Positions 27,715-36,906 of a DNA stretch of 64,000 bases are shown piece after piece. Positions within the stretch are counted from its first letter, which is position 1, and each line of letters begins with the position of its first letter. A program made the position numbers and the translations under genes. A model generated the notes under the pieces. The model saw only the letters and a program-made list of their open reading frames with translations. It was not told where the DNA came from and searched no databases. Source of the DNA: JAGNKE01 sp965230245 (GTDB lineage Bacteria > Pseudomonadota > Alphaproteobacteria > Micavibrionales > Micavibrionaceae); the NCBI GenBank assembly GCA_965230245.1, contig OZ246000.1, positions 992,001 through 1,056,000 on the forward strand, in the 5' to 3' direction.

Positions 27715-28272
27715 TTACGATCTGCCGCCCGGAATAACCGAGAGTTTATCTTTCATTTCATAAAGTTTGTAAATTCTGCGCCCCAGCGTCAAAAGCTTCA
27801 CCAGCTTTTCCGTTTCCATCTTCTGCATATCTTCATACCAATCGGTCAGCATAACGATAAGGTCATGCATCTCCTGCATCCTGTGAATAGAGTAAACGCT
27901 CTCGCCCTCATCATGTTCCGATAGCAAAACATCCCGCAGCATGGTCAGGGTGGGCTCGATCTCGCGCTTGCGCCGCTGCTCGATCAGGGTCCGGACAATC
28001 TCCCAGATATCCTCAGGTGTGGTGAAGTAATCGCGGCGGTCATTGGGCAAATGTTTCAATCGCACAAGTTGCCAACTGTCCAGCTCCTTTAAACCCATAC
28101 TGACATTCGAGCGCGAGAACCCAAGAGCATCGCATATATCATCCGCATTTAAAGGTGTTTCTGAAAGATACAACAGGGCATAGATTTGGCCGACCGTGCG
28201 GTTAATGCCCCAACGGCTGCCCATTTCCCCGAAATGTAAAACAAAGCTCTGTACACTAGGCGACAGCTTCAT
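27715..28272 (-). CDS. GbsR/MarR-family transcriptional regulator
   Basis: 185 residues. A winged helix (about 20-85: TVGQIYALLYLSETPLNADDI, FSRSNVSMGLKELDSWQLV, quoted in part) is followed by a wing with LPNDRRDYFTTPEDIWEI and a long helical dimerisation tail, as in GbsR-like proteins. It heads the cydAB operon and very likely regulates it: a palindrome overlaps the promoter just upstream of its ATG. The signal is unknown. Confidence 0.88.
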   Translation of the reverse strand: MKLSPSVQSFVLHFGEMGSRWGINRTVGQIYALLYLSETPLNADDICDALGFSRSNVSMGLKELDSWQLVRLKHLPNDRRDYFTTPEDIWEIVRTLIEQRRKREIEPTLTMLRDVLLSEHDEGESVYSIHRMQEMHDLIVMLTDWYEDMQKMETEKLVKLLTLGRRIYKLYEMKDKLSVIPGGRS

Positions 28273-28289
28273 AGTTCACTTATTTTTTA

Positions 28290-28311
28290 AATTTCAGTAA
28301 TTTCTGAAATT
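28290..28311 (-). promoter_or_regulatory. predicted operator of the gbsR-cydAB operon
   Basis: AATTTCAG-taattt-CTGAAATT is a perfect eight-base inverted repeat 18 bases before the gbsR start codon, directly downstream of a TATAAT. Position and symmetry fit an autoregulatory repressor site. Confidence 0.55.
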
Positions 28312-28339
28312 ATTATAACATCAAGACACGACACCGCAA
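28312..28339 (-). promoter_or_regulatory. predicted sigma-70-type promoter of gbsR-cydAB
   Basis: On the minus strand TTGCGG (28339-28334) and a perfect TATAAT (28317-28312) are separated by 16 bases, reading toward gbsR. Confidence 0.5.
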
Positions 28340-28398
28340 CAAAATAACGCCAAATGAAACAAATTTCGCAAAATTAAAAAGAGGAAAGGGAAGAATAA

Positions 28399-28473
28399 TG
28401 GTGCCGGTTGAGAGATTCGAACTCCCGACCTTTCGATTACAAATCGACTGCACTACCACTGTGCTAAACCGGC
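28399..28473 (-). tRNA. tRNA-Thr (anticodon UGU)
   Basis: 75 bases including an encoded CCA. The acceptor stem GCCGGTT pairs with AACCGGC, the D-arm contains AGCACAGTGGTAGTGC, the anticodon stem-loop TCGATTTGTAATCGA gives UGU, and the T-arm is GGGAGTTCGAATCTCTC. It stands alone between gbsR and the dotM-like gene. Confidence 0.97.
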
Positions 28474-28697
28474 TTAATTAAGTCTGATAAGACATTCTTA
28501 ATCTTAGAGCGCGTAAGATGTATCAAAATCCGTATGACAAAATCAAGACTTTTATGAACGAGAACATAAAAAAACAGGCTTTTTTTGGATTTTACAGAAG
28601 AGCGGATTTTTAATGCAGGAGGTTGGTTTTTTCTGTTTTTTTCTGCTAATGTGTACAGTATTAAGTAGTAAGTAATTATAAGCATTGGGATAAGAAA

Positions 28698-29909
28698 TTG
28701 GCAGCAGGTGGTCAACAATCGGAAAACACCCTCCATGAAGGCGCGATCGGCTGGGCGATTATGCTGGTCGTATTTGCCGTTTTGATATGGTTGTTCTGGT
28801 ATTTTTTCCACGCCGAAGTGCGTGAGATGGTGCGCTGGATAAGATATGCCGAAGCTTGGCTTGTGCATTGGTTTTTAGATGACAACTACACCGTCACGTA
28901 CAACGGTAGTGATATCTCGTTCCAAGATAATTTGGAACGAATGACGAAATATGAAAAAGACGACTTACGCCTGCCTCACTTGCAATTTTTCAATGCTATG
29001 GCCATGCAACCGCTAAAAATGCCGATTGTCGCTATACTTGGTGCAGCAGCCTGTTGGTGTATGTTCTTAGGGCCCCGCACAAGTTACCGTCGCAGATACA
29101 ACCTCGAAGGTTTGATCGAGAACCAGTCCAGAGTGTTTCCGATTATTTCACCATTCACAAAATTTAACCCTTCAACACAACCCACCAGACCACCCGGTTC
29201 GCCGGTTCCGGTTGAACTGCCGTTGTTTGCAGAAGCTTTGGGACCCGAGGAATGGTTGGCATATGAAAGAATTCCCGTTCCGGATGGAAACATTGATGCG
29301 GATGCCTGTGAAGAGGCCTTCACAAAACAGCTCGGATCACGCTGGAAAGGGCCTAACGCACTTGACGATTATAAACAGATTTTATTGGCCGCGTGTTGCT
29401 TAAAAGCGGCAAGAAAACGTGCAGACGCTGACGACATGCTGGGACGCGTTGCAAAATGCTGGTCCTTCAAACAGGGTTTAAACCTTAACAAAGACAGAAA
29501 ACTCTTAAAACAAGCTAGAAGCATTCTAAAGAACAAGGATTTGGCGGGAAAAACACTGGCACAGGCAAACCAGCACGCCTTTGAAACCACCGCACTAATG
29601 AAGGCTCTAGCTTATGCTCGTGAAGAAGGCGGAGTTATGGCACCGGCGCAATTTGTGTGGCTGCGCGCGCATGATCGTACGCTTTGGTATCCGTTGCATA
29701 ACATGGGCAGACAGTCCTTCCACACCGAAGCGATGGGCGCCATGGCACATTATAAGGCAGAGAAATTAACACAGCGGCCGATCCCGATCCCGAAGGTTCA
29801 GGATGCCGTAACAACGATTATTGACTACATGGCATCGGACATGGCCCGCCCGATTCCGACAATGGATTACAGCAAATCCAAAAAACGAGGCATTAAGAAG
29901 GCCGTTTAA
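28698..29909 (+). CDS. dotM: type IVB secretion coupling-complex protein, DotM/IcmP-like
   Basis: 403 residues from a TTG start with GGGATAAG upstream. Two or three N-terminal membrane helices (about 16-40, 45-60 and 108-127) are followed by a cytoplasmic helical domain. The C-terminal half carries the DotM landmarks LGSRWKGPNALDDYKQIL, HAFETTALMKALAYAREE, GVMAPAQFVWLRAHDR, TLWYPLHNMGRQ and EAMGAMAHYKAEK. In Legionella DotM partners DotL in the coupling complex that recruits effectors. The dotL-like gene lies 620 bases downstream, after one unknown gene. The 224 bases before it (to the tRNA) are AT-rich with T-runs and no further gene. Confidence 0.85.
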   Translation: MAAGGQQSENTLHEGAIGWAIMLVVFAVLIWLFWYFFHAEVREMVRWIRYAEAWLVHWFLDDNYTVTYNGSDISFQDNLERMTKYEKDDLRLPHLQFFNAMAMQPLKMPIVAILGAAACWCMFLGPRTSYRRRYNLEGLIENQSRVFPIISPFTKFNPSTQPTRPPGSPVPVELPLFAEALGPEEWLAYERIPVPDGNIDADACEEAFTKQLGSRWKGPNALDDYKQILLAACCLKAARKRADADDMLGRVAKCWSFKQGLNLNKDRKLLKQARSILKNKDLAGKTLAQANQHAFETTALMKALAYAREEGGVMAPAQFVWLRAHDRTLWYPLHNMGRQSFHTEAMGAMAHYKAEKLTQRPIPIPKVQDAVTTIIDYMASDMARPIPTMDYSKSKKRGIKKAV

Positions 29910-29935
29910 CGCGATAAGGAAAGACATAAGCGCAG

Positions 29936-30502
29936 ATGAAAAAAGGCAACAAACAAAACAATCTGATGAAATCAACGGCAACAGTCGTAGACGGCAAACT
30001 CATGCTGTCCTTGCCTGACGCATACACCCCCGTTGTTTGGCAAATGGATCTGCAGGAAGCCGCATCATCTGCGTTGGAAGTCAAAAAAGACGAAGGGTCG
30101 GACCGTTTTATCCTCGGGCTAAAAAAAGAAGACAATAGTATATCTGAAATTGCATCCTATGAAGAACGCGAAAAAGCAGTTGAGGCCTTAATGGCTATAT
30201 CAAACGCAATGCAGAACGCACACGGTAAAATCCGTGCAACACAAAACGTCGCCGCACCCGTGCAAACAATGCCGATGGGCCAAATGCCCGTCATGAACGG
30301 AGCAAATCAGAATGACAGCAGCGGAAAAGCTGGCGCGGTTTTGGCGGTGCTGATGGTTGTCATTCTGGTGGTTGCGGTTGTAACGCTTGCACCGAGAGGC
30401 GAAAACGGAATGACAACATCAACACCAGATAATACGACATCAAGATCGGCTTCGAATACGGGTGTACCCGTATCTGCGGATGATTTTTTAAGCAGTCGAT
30501 AG
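29936..30502 (+). CDS. unknown single-helix membrane protein between dotM and dotL
   Basis: 188 residues. The N-terminal part (about 10-90) is a soluble domain of unknown type (TATVVDGKLMLSLPDAYTPV, quoted in part), followed by a methionine/proline/glutamine-rich linker, one strong transmembrane helix (about 131-152, AGAVLAVLMVVILVVAVVTL) and a threonine/serine-rich end. Predicted topology is N-inside. It lies 26 bases after dotM and 28 before dotL, so it is probably part of the same complex. No Dot/Icm family match was recognised. Confidence 0.7.
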   Translation: MKKGNKQNNLMKSTATVVDGKLMLSLPDAYTPVVWQMDLQEAASSALEVKKDEGSDRFILGLKKEDNSISEIASYEEREKAVEALMAISNAMQNAHGKIRATQNVAAPVQTMPMGQMPVMNGANQNDSSGKAGAVLAVLMVVILVVAVVTLAPRGENGMTTSTPDNTTSRSASNTGVPVSADDFLSSR

Positions 30503-30530
30503 ATTAACGAAAACAAACTGAAACAAAGTA

Positions 30531-33347
30531 ATGGCTTTAGACCAGAGAAAATACGAACATAAACATGATGCAATATTAAGGGACGTACGCCCCTTAATGA
30601 CACGTATTGCTGATGGCCTAAGCAACCCTCAATACTCGACTGTCATATTTATGGCGGCCGCAGGTGCGATCTACATCAATGACTGGGCACTAACATTTGC
30701 CGACCTAATCCTTGCATGTATGTTTATCTACTGGCTTTGGCTCAGAACACGCGACCACTCTCTGGCTTTTAAACTACCTCTGGGATGCAAACACCCCGAC
30801 CCGCACAACGGTCGCGGCGGAAAACCGGGAAAGTCAGAAGGTATTCTTTACATCGGAAACGTCGAAAAAACCAATGAAGAGGTCTGGTTTACAAACTCGG
30901 ATGCCAGAACTCATGTTCTTTATCTCGGAACCACGGGTGCGGGTAAAACCGAAGGCCTGAAATCCATGGTCACCAACGCCCTGACATGGGGTTCCGGCTT
31001 TGTGTACGTTGATGGTAAGGCTGATACCGACCTTTGGTCATCCTTATCCTCTCTCGTACGCCGTTTCGGACGTGACGACGACCTCTTGGTTTTGAACTAC
31101 ATGACGGGGAACTCCGACGTACGCGCACCCTCGAACACCATGAACCCGTTCTCCAGCGGCTCTGCATCCTATCTCGTCAACATGTTGGTCAGCTTGATGC
31201 CGGAAGCCGAAGGCGACAACGCCATGTGGAAAGAACGTGCGGTCTCCTTGGTCAGCTCGATCATGCCTGCTTTGACATGGAAACGGGATAATCAGGATAT
31301 TCCGATGTCCGTACGGTCCATCCGTGATTACCTCACATTGCCCAATGTGATCAAACTGGCAAGAGACGAAGCCCTTCCGGATACAATCCGCGCTGGTCTG
31401 AACTCTTATCTGGATACGTTGCCGGGCTTTATCGCCGATGCGTACGATGACAACGGTAAGGTCAAGCCTCCCGGCCCGGATACACCGCAATATAACACTG
31501 AAACCGCATCCCAGCAGCACGGTTACCTCGCGATGCAGTTCACAAGATCCTTGCAGTCCTTGGGCGATGACTACGGTTATATCTTTGATACACAGGCCGC
31601 AGACGTTGACATGGTCGACGTGGTTCTGAACCGCCGTATCTTGATCGTTCTTATTCCTGCTCTTGAAAAATCCGGTGACGAGGTCGCTAACCTCGGTAAA
31701 ATCGTTTCCGCGACAATGAAAGGGATGATGGGTTCTACACTTGGTTCTACCGTTGAAGGATCGTCTGAAACCGTTATCGAAAACAAACCGACACACTCCG
31801 CCACACCGTTCATGACCGTCTTTGACGAGGTTGGTTACTATACCGCGCAAGGTATGGCCGTTATGGCCGCTCAGGCGCGTTCTCTTGGTTTCTGTCTCGT
31901 CTTCTCGGGTCAGGACTTACCCGCCATGAAAAAACGTGTGCGTGAGGAAGCAAACTCCATCGTCGGTAACTGTAACATTAAGATCTTCGGTAAACTCGAA
32001 GACCCGACCGAAACCAAAGACTTCTTCGAGAAAACGGTCGGCTCCGCCATGGTGACGGAGGTCTCGGGCTTCCAGATGGCCGGCGGTTCCGAATTTGGTG
32101 CCTATCACGACACCAAACAAGCCGGCGTTCAGCTTCGCCCGCGTGCAAACTATGACCAGCTTCGCGGCTTTATCGAAGGTCAGGCAGTCGTCACATTCGG
32201 GGAAACCGTTGTTGACTGCGCGATCTTCTATTCCAATCCGGGCCACGCGAAGGCCATGCGTGTAACGCGCTTCATGGTTCTGCCGCCCCCGGATGAGGAA
32301 ATCGTCAAGCACTCCACACAAATCCGTAAGCTCCGTGACCTTATGGTGAACAAGAGCTGGACCGCTATGCGAGCAGACGTCGCTCTCGAAACACCCGCTG
32401 AAATCGCGGCGATGAATGACGGCTTCAAGAAAAGCATGGAAAAAGCCGATGTGAACCCCGTAGATGCAGGGATTGCCGCACTGGTCAGTATTCACGCAAT
32501 TGATAATGAAATTCCGCAAACAGCCGACGACCAAAAAGGTGGCGGCACCGGCGGTTCAGGCGGCGGCGGACCACAGACACCGCCAAAAACCCCGCCGTCC
32601 GCACCTGCGGGAACAAAAACGCCTGTGACCGCGGCGAAAGCACCTGCAGGGTCATCACCGATCGGTCAGGTTGTTCAGAAGAATACAGGCGCATCCGCAC
32701 CGACCGAAGCAAAGGCACCGCCTCTTGTGGCCAAAAAACCGGGCGATGTTGCAAAAGAAACTGCAAAAGAACCAGTCGGCGCTGGCGCTTCATCGGCACC
32801 CGCTGGCCAAACCTCGCAGCAGGAAACAGGAAAATCCGGCGGCGATGCGCCGATGTCATTCTTCTCGAAGGGCAAATCCGATGGTGGAGGAGACAACACA
32901 TCACCACCACCTGCCACTCCTGCATCAACAACACCTGCATCAGCTCCTCCGTCCACTCCGGCAACACCTCCTGCAGCCCCGGCACAGGAAGCGGAAACGG
33001 CAAAGGCAACGCCCGATACACCTGCGAAACCGGCAATATTCGGCGGCGCACCTAAAAAAGACGCCGCGCCCGAAACACCCGCTACGCCAACAACACCATC
33101 AACACCACCGAAAACGGAAGCTCCGGCAACACCTGCGACGCCGCCTGCAGAAGCCAAACAGCCGGCTGAACAAACTCCTCCGCCGGCAACAACGCCCGCA
33201 ACCGAAGCCCCTGCACAGTCGGCCCAGAAACAAGACGACTTCAAACTGCCTCAGGAAGCAGAGGAGAAGCTCAAAAAAGCGGGCTCAGAAGCGATGGACG
33301 CTCTCTTTGGCAAAAACAAATCCGACGACGACTCCAAAGACTCTTAA
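30531..33347 (+). CDS. dotL: type IVB secretion coupling ATPase, DotL/IcmO-like, with long disordered tail
   Basis: 938 residues. Two membrane helices (about 36-72) precede the VirD4/TraD-type ATPase core: Walker A GTTGAGKT at residues 133-140, GFVYVDGKADTDLW, and a Walker B-like FMTVFDEVGYY near 427-436 with the ARSLGFCLVFSGQDLPAM segment typical of DotL. Residues about 670-905 are an Ala/Pro/Thr-rich low-complexity tail with a Gly run at its start; the last 35 residues (LPQEAEEKLKKAGSEAMDALF) return to a helical, charged segment. It energises substrate delivery at the inner membrane. Legionella DotL is about 780 residues, so the tail is unusually long. Confidence 0.9.
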   Translation: MALDQRKYEHKHDAILRDVRPLMTRIADGLSNPQYSTVIFMAAAGAIYINDWALTFADLILACMFIYWLWLRTRDHSLAFKLPLGCKHPDPHNGRGGKPGKSEGILYIGNVEKTNEEVWFTNSDARTHVLYLGTTGAGKTEGLKSMVTNALTWGSGFVYVDGKADTDLWSSLSSLVRRFGRDDDLLVLNYMTGNSDVRAPSNTMNPFSSGSASYLVNMLVSLMPEAEGDNAMWKERAVSLVSSIMPALTWKRDNQDIPMSVRSIRDYLTLPNVIKLARDEALPDTIRAGLNSYLDTLPGFIADAYDDNGKVKPPGPDTPQYNTETASQQHGYLAMQFTRSLQSLGDDYGYIFDTQAADVDMVDVVLNRRILIVLIPALEKSGDEVANLGKIVSATMKGMMGSTLGSTVEGSSETVIENKPTHSATPFMTVFDEVGYYTAQGMAVMAAQARSLGFCLVFSGQDLPAMKKRVREEANSIVGNCNIKIFGKLEDPTETKDFFEKTVGSAMVTEVSGFQMAGGSEFGAYHDTKQAGVQLRPRANYDQLRGFIEGQAVVTFGETVVDCAIFYSNPGHAKAMRVTRFMVLPPPDEEIVKHSTQIRKLRDLMVNKSWTAMRADVALETPAEIAAMNDGFKKSMEKADVNPVDAGIAALVSIHAIDNEIPQTADDQKGGGTGGSGGGGPQTPPKTPPSAPAGTKTPVTAAKAPAGSSPIGQVVQKNTGASAPTEAKAPPLVAKKPGDVAKETAKEPVGAGASSAPAGQTSQQETGKSGGDAPMSFFSKGKSDGGGDNTSPPPATPASTTPASAPPSTPATPPAAPAQEAETAKATPDTPAKPAIFGGAPKKDAAPETPATPTTPSTPPKTEAPATPATPPAEAKQPAEQTPPPATTPATEAPAQSAQKQDDFKLPQEAEEKLKKAGSEAMDALFGKNKSDDDSKDS

Positions 33348-33430
33348 CTAAGTCCGCAGACTTAATTCTTTAGAAAATAATGTGAAAGACCTATTGAGGA
33401 AAAGCGTTTCTAAAAAGCGCTCAAGAGGAT

Positions 33431-34330
33431 CTAAACGCGCGCATACCATGTCGCACGGGCTTTACCATGGCGAACAAGATAGCCTTCCTTGACCAACTCG
33501 CCCAAACGCAACTTCAGCGTTGACCGCTTACCGCGCGTCAAACGCTCGATCTCCTTCATGCTCAGACGCTCGTGAGAGTCAAACAGCTTTAACACTTTCG
33601 TAGACAACGAAGGCATATTCGCAATCTCCGGACGCCCCTTCTCGATCCGCGCCTGCAGAACATTCTTCTGCTCGCACATCAGTACAAGGAAAAACCTGAT
33701 CCACTGATCCCAATCTACGCGCCCCGTCGCCAGCGTATCTTGCGTATGTTTTAGGGACGCATAATACGTCTCGCCATGCGCGGAAAAAATATGATCCAGC
33801 ATACTGTAAGGCACGTAACTGTATCCGCCCTTGAGCAGCAGTAGAATAATCATAATCCGCGCAAACTTCTGGTTTCCCTTTTCAAACGGACATAGCTGCA
33901 GAAAAACGGCCGTAAAAATCGCCACAACAAAAAGCGGATGAATTTCGCCCTTCTCCAGAGCCTCTTCCGTCCACTTGATCAATCGCGGCATTAAAGACTT
34001 GACCTCTTCTGGCGTCGCGGTATCAAGAGTGCCGACCAAGTCATCATTTGTATAGATATTCAGCGTATGGCCACCGTCGCGATAACTGCTTGTTTTCTTC
34101 GATCCGTTAAACAACCCGTGCAACTTGCAGACCATCTCTTCATCAAACGGTTTGTTCTGCCAAGCCCCTGCGATTTCTTTAAGATTTCGGCCAAAACTGG
34201 AGACATCCCCCAGAATTTGCAACGATGTCGTGTGATTTTCGAGAGCCGCCCACGCGCCTTTGAACTCGTCCACCTCACAGGCAAGTTTTAGCATCTCCGG
34301 CGTTATTTTGACGTGTTGTAATCCTAGCAT
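33431..34330 (-). CDS. Fic-domain protein with degenerate catalytic motif and C-terminal winged helix
   Basis: 299 residues. The Fic fold is recognisable (HPLFVVAIFTAVFLQ, then RIMIILLLLKGGYSYVPY), but the catalytic HPFxDGNGRxxR has become CPFEKGNQKFAR at residues 147-158: the catalytic histidine is a cysteine, the metal-binding acid a lysine, and the G-R pair Q-K. AMP transfer by the usual mechanism is not expected. Residues about 240-299 look like a winged helix (MKEIERLTRGKRSTLKLRL). It sits convergently 83 bases after dotL. Regulator, pseudo-enzyme or secreted protein are all possible. Confidence 0.75.
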   Translation of the reverse strand: MLGLQHVKITPEMLKLACEVDEFKGAWAALENHTTSLQILGDVSSFGRNLKEIAGAWQNKPFDEEMVCKLHGLFNGSKKTSSYRDGGHTLNIYTNDDLVGTLDTATPEEVKSLMPRLIKWTEEALEKGEIHPLFVVAIFTAVFLQLCPFEKGNQKFARIMIILLLLKGGYSYVPYSMLDHIFSAHGETYYASLKHTQDTLATGRVDWDQWIRFFLVLMCEQKNVLQARIEKGRPEIANMPSLSTKVLKLFDSHERLSMKEIERLTRGKRSTLKLRLGELVKEGYLVRHGKARATWYARV

Positions 34331-34456
34331 GATGGCCGACTATAGCCACATTCAAACACCCGATCAATCCGTCTTGTGGATAAAAATCGGTTGCTTTTCG
34401 CTATGTCATTGAAAGCATGAAAAACTTTTTTAAAAGCTTACCAAAACGAAACAAAT

Positions 34457-36229
34457 TTACATGCGTTCGGGCACCTGAATCCCCAGCAATCCGAGAACGG
34501 TCAAAAGATGCTGATGCGTTAACTTACACAGCGCCAGACGACTGCCGCGTAAATCCTCATCTTCCTCGGAAAGAATATGGCACTGCCCGTAAAAACTGCT
34601 GAACTCCTGCGCCAACTTGAACGCATAATCACACAGCACATGCGGCGTGTAGTTCTTAAGAGCCAATGAAAGCTGATCAGGCAACTCGGTCAGCAAAAGC
34701 GCAAGCGGCATATCAGACTCCGGCAAGACAAAAGCCTCAGCAGGCTCATACCCTTGAGCTTGAGCCTTCTTCAAAAGCGAATTGATCCGCACCGCCTGAT
34801 ACAGCAAATAAGGCCCCGTCTTCCCTTCAAACATCGTCAGACGATCAAGATCAAACACATAATCCGCCACGCGGTTATTCTGCAAATCCGCAAACTTGAT
34901 CGCGGCAATGGCAACCTTTTTCGCAATCTCTTCCTTTTCCGCGGCTGGCATATCCTCGGCCAATTTGGCCTCTTCCAAACGCTGCTTGGCCTTCTCGATT
35001 CCCATGGCAATCAAGTCCTCAAGCTTCATCACACCGCCTGCACGGGTTTTAAACGGCTTCCCGTCCGGCCCGTTCATCGTGCCAAACCCCGCATGGGTCA
35101 ACTCAACATCATCGGGCACGATCCCGCCCTTACGCGCAGCACGGAACACCTGCTCGAAATGAAGGCTCTGACGCTGATCAACAACGTAAACAACCTTTTG
35201 AGGCTTCTGTTCCTGCATACGATCAACCAAAGTCCCCAGATCAGTCGTCCCGTAGAGAACCGCCCCGTCGGATTTCAGCAGGATAAGCGGCGGCATTTCC
35301 TTCTTGTCTGTCTCCTCGGAAACAGGTACAACCAACGCCCCGTCACTTTCCACGGCAACGCTCTTGGCTTTAAAGTCCTCAACCAGAGGCGCAATATGAG
35401 CATGCGCATCGGACTCGCCCTTCTCAAGATCGAACTTCACACCAAGAGAGGCAAAATTCTGCCTGATCCCCGCCAGAGACACATCCCTGATAATTTTCCA
35501 GATCCCGTAACCGGGCTGCTCCATGTCTTGTATCTGTTTGGTCGCACGCAACGCCTCGCGCTTGAAATCCTCATCTTCCTTAAACAATGCAGCAGCAATA
35601 GGATACCGCTCGACCAGGTCATCCATGAGTGTTTTGACACTCTCCGGATCGTCCTCATTATAATTATCAAAAATCTTGCCTTCGCCGGTCTTCTCATAAT
35701 GCGCAACCAACATCCCCATCGGCGTTCCCCAATCACCAAGATGAACATCCCCGACGGCGTTATACCCGACCGCCAGCATCATCCGCCGCAACGCATCCCC
35801 GATAATCGAAGAACGCAGATGCCCGACATGCATCGCTTTGGCCACATTTGGCCCGCCATAGTCCAGAAAAACGCTCTCACCCTGCGATTCAACAGGAACA
35901 TTTTTCCGTTCGTCCTGCGCCATCTCCGCGAGATGCGATGCCACAAAATCAACATTCAACACCATATTGATAAAGCCCGGCCCGCCGACGGACAGTTCCG
36001 AAAACACACCTTTCGCTTCTGCAGACTCACGAATAGCCGCGATAATCTCCTCGGCAATCTGGCGCGGGTTTTTCTTGGCCACACGCGCACACGGCATCGC
36101 CCCGTTACATTGGAACTGCGCGGCTTCGGCTTGCCCCGAAACCTGCACACGCGCATGTTCAATCGGCAGATCAAGCGTCTCGAACGCGTGCTCGGTGATG
36201 GCTGTAAGTTTTTGTAATAACGATAACAT
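34457..36229 (-). CDS. argS: arginine--tRNA ligase
   Basis: 590 residues from the ATG at 36229. The N-terminal Add-1 domain is followed by the class I signature as GPNVAKAMHVGHLRSSIIGD (HVGH form of HIGH), the arginine-site VVYVVDQRQSLHFEQVF, and KTRAGGVMKLEDLI in place of KMSKS, as is normal in many ArgRS. The C-terminal anticodon-binding domain ends LLTVLGLLGIQVPERM. The 126-base gap on its left contains one isolated TGTGGATAA and no gene. Confidence 0.96.
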   Translation of the reverse strand: MLSLLQKLTAITEHAFETLDLPIEHARVQVSGQAEAAQFQCNGAMPCARVAKKNPRQIAEEIIAAIRESAEAKGVFSELSVGGPGFINMVLNVDFVASHLAEMAQDERKNVPVESQGESVFLDYGGPNVAKAMHVGHLRSSIIGDALRRMMLAVGYNAVGDVHLGDWGTPMGMLVAHYEKTGEGKIFDNYNEDDPESVKTLMDDLVERYPIAAALFKEDEDFKREALRATKQIQDMEQPGYGIWKIIRDVSLAGIRQNFASLGVKFDLEKGESDAHAHIAPLVEDFKAKSVAVESDGALVVPVSEETDKKEMPPLILLKSDGAVLYGTTDLGTLVDRMQEQKPQKVVYVVDQRQSLHFEQVFRAARKGGIVPDDVELTHAGFGTMNGPDGKPFKTRAGGVMKLEDLIAMGIEKAKQRLEEAKLAEDMPAAEKEEIAKKVAIAAIKFADLQNNRVADYVFDLDRLTMFEGKTGPYLLYQAVRINSLLKKAQAQGYEPAEAFVLPESDMPLALLLTELPDQLSLALKNYTPHVLCDYAFKLAQEFSSFYGQCHILSEEDEDLRGSRLALCKLTHQHLLTVLGLLGIQVPERM

Positions 36230-36307
36230 CTTATTCAAACTGTCTTTTTACGGGAATGCATACTATAAAGTGAGTGACGAAAAAACCAAGACAGCGAGTG
36301 ATAAAAA

Positions 36308-36901
36308 ATGGGTAAACCTTCAATAAGAGCGGCAACCGCATATTGCGCCTTTCCCGAAGGCACAACCATGAATGAAGCTTGGGAACAGATTTCCCGCCCT
36401 TTCCGCGGCAGAACAAGCTCGGAAGAGGCCACGAATTTCGTCAACGCAGCCTATCTCGAGGCATGCGGCCCGATGGACTCCCCCAGCCGCCTGAACGAAC
36501 GCGGTATTTACAGCTACCGCCGCCCGGGAAGCGCGAGTGACAGCTACATTCGTATGGTCGATGTCAAACACGGACAAGGACTTTCATACGAGGAAATCTC
36601 AAAACCCGAAAACGGCTTTCACGGCGACATCACAAAAGATCACGTCCACGCCAGAATGGATTTCCGGCTCGCCGAAGAAGACGGAAAAGTTAATCTGGTC
36701 ATCGCCCGCCGAGAAAAACTCGATTTGTCGATTGCAAACCGCTTGACCCGAAAATTCGATAATCACACCGCCGTCCAACTCGCGGCATTAATCTCCGGCG
36801 GTGCCGAGCAACTCCCCGAAACGGGGATGATGACATACTCCAGAGGAATGTTCGATAAGGTCTTGATCACGCCTGACGAAAACAACCGTCTGGAGTTTTA
36901 A
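36308..36901 (+). CDS. hypothetical protein, 197 residues
   Basis: A hydrophilic protein without signal peptide or membrane helix. Visible features are an arginine/serine-rich region near residues 55-75 (YSYRRPGSASDSYIRM), a histidine-containing stretch (GDITKDHVHARMDFRL), and a probable C-terminal alpha/beta part. No family was recognised. It stands between argS (divergent) and elbB (convergent, five bases apart). Base composition is like that of neighbours. Confidence 0.6.
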   Translation: MGKPSIRAATAYCAFPEGTTMNEAWEQISRPFRGRTSSEEATNFVNAAYLEACGPMDSPSRLNERGIYSYRRPGSASDSYIRMVDVKHGQGLSYEEISKPENGFHGDITKDHVHARMDFRLAEEDGKVNLVIARREKLDLSIANRLTRKFDNHTAVQLAALISGGAEQLPETGMMTYSRGMFDKVLITPDENNRLEF

Positions 36902-36906
36902 GAGCG

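Noticed and set aside
34375..34383. Perfect DnaA box TGTGGATAA in the gap between the Fic gene and argS
   Set aside because: Single isolated site; nine-base matches occur by chance, and no cluster or AT-rich unwinding element accompanies it.
34754..36217. 487-codon open frame antisense to argS
   Set aside because: Low-information, basic, histidine/arginine-rich translation with no domain, lying fully opposite a complete argS; a by-product of the codon use of the real gene.
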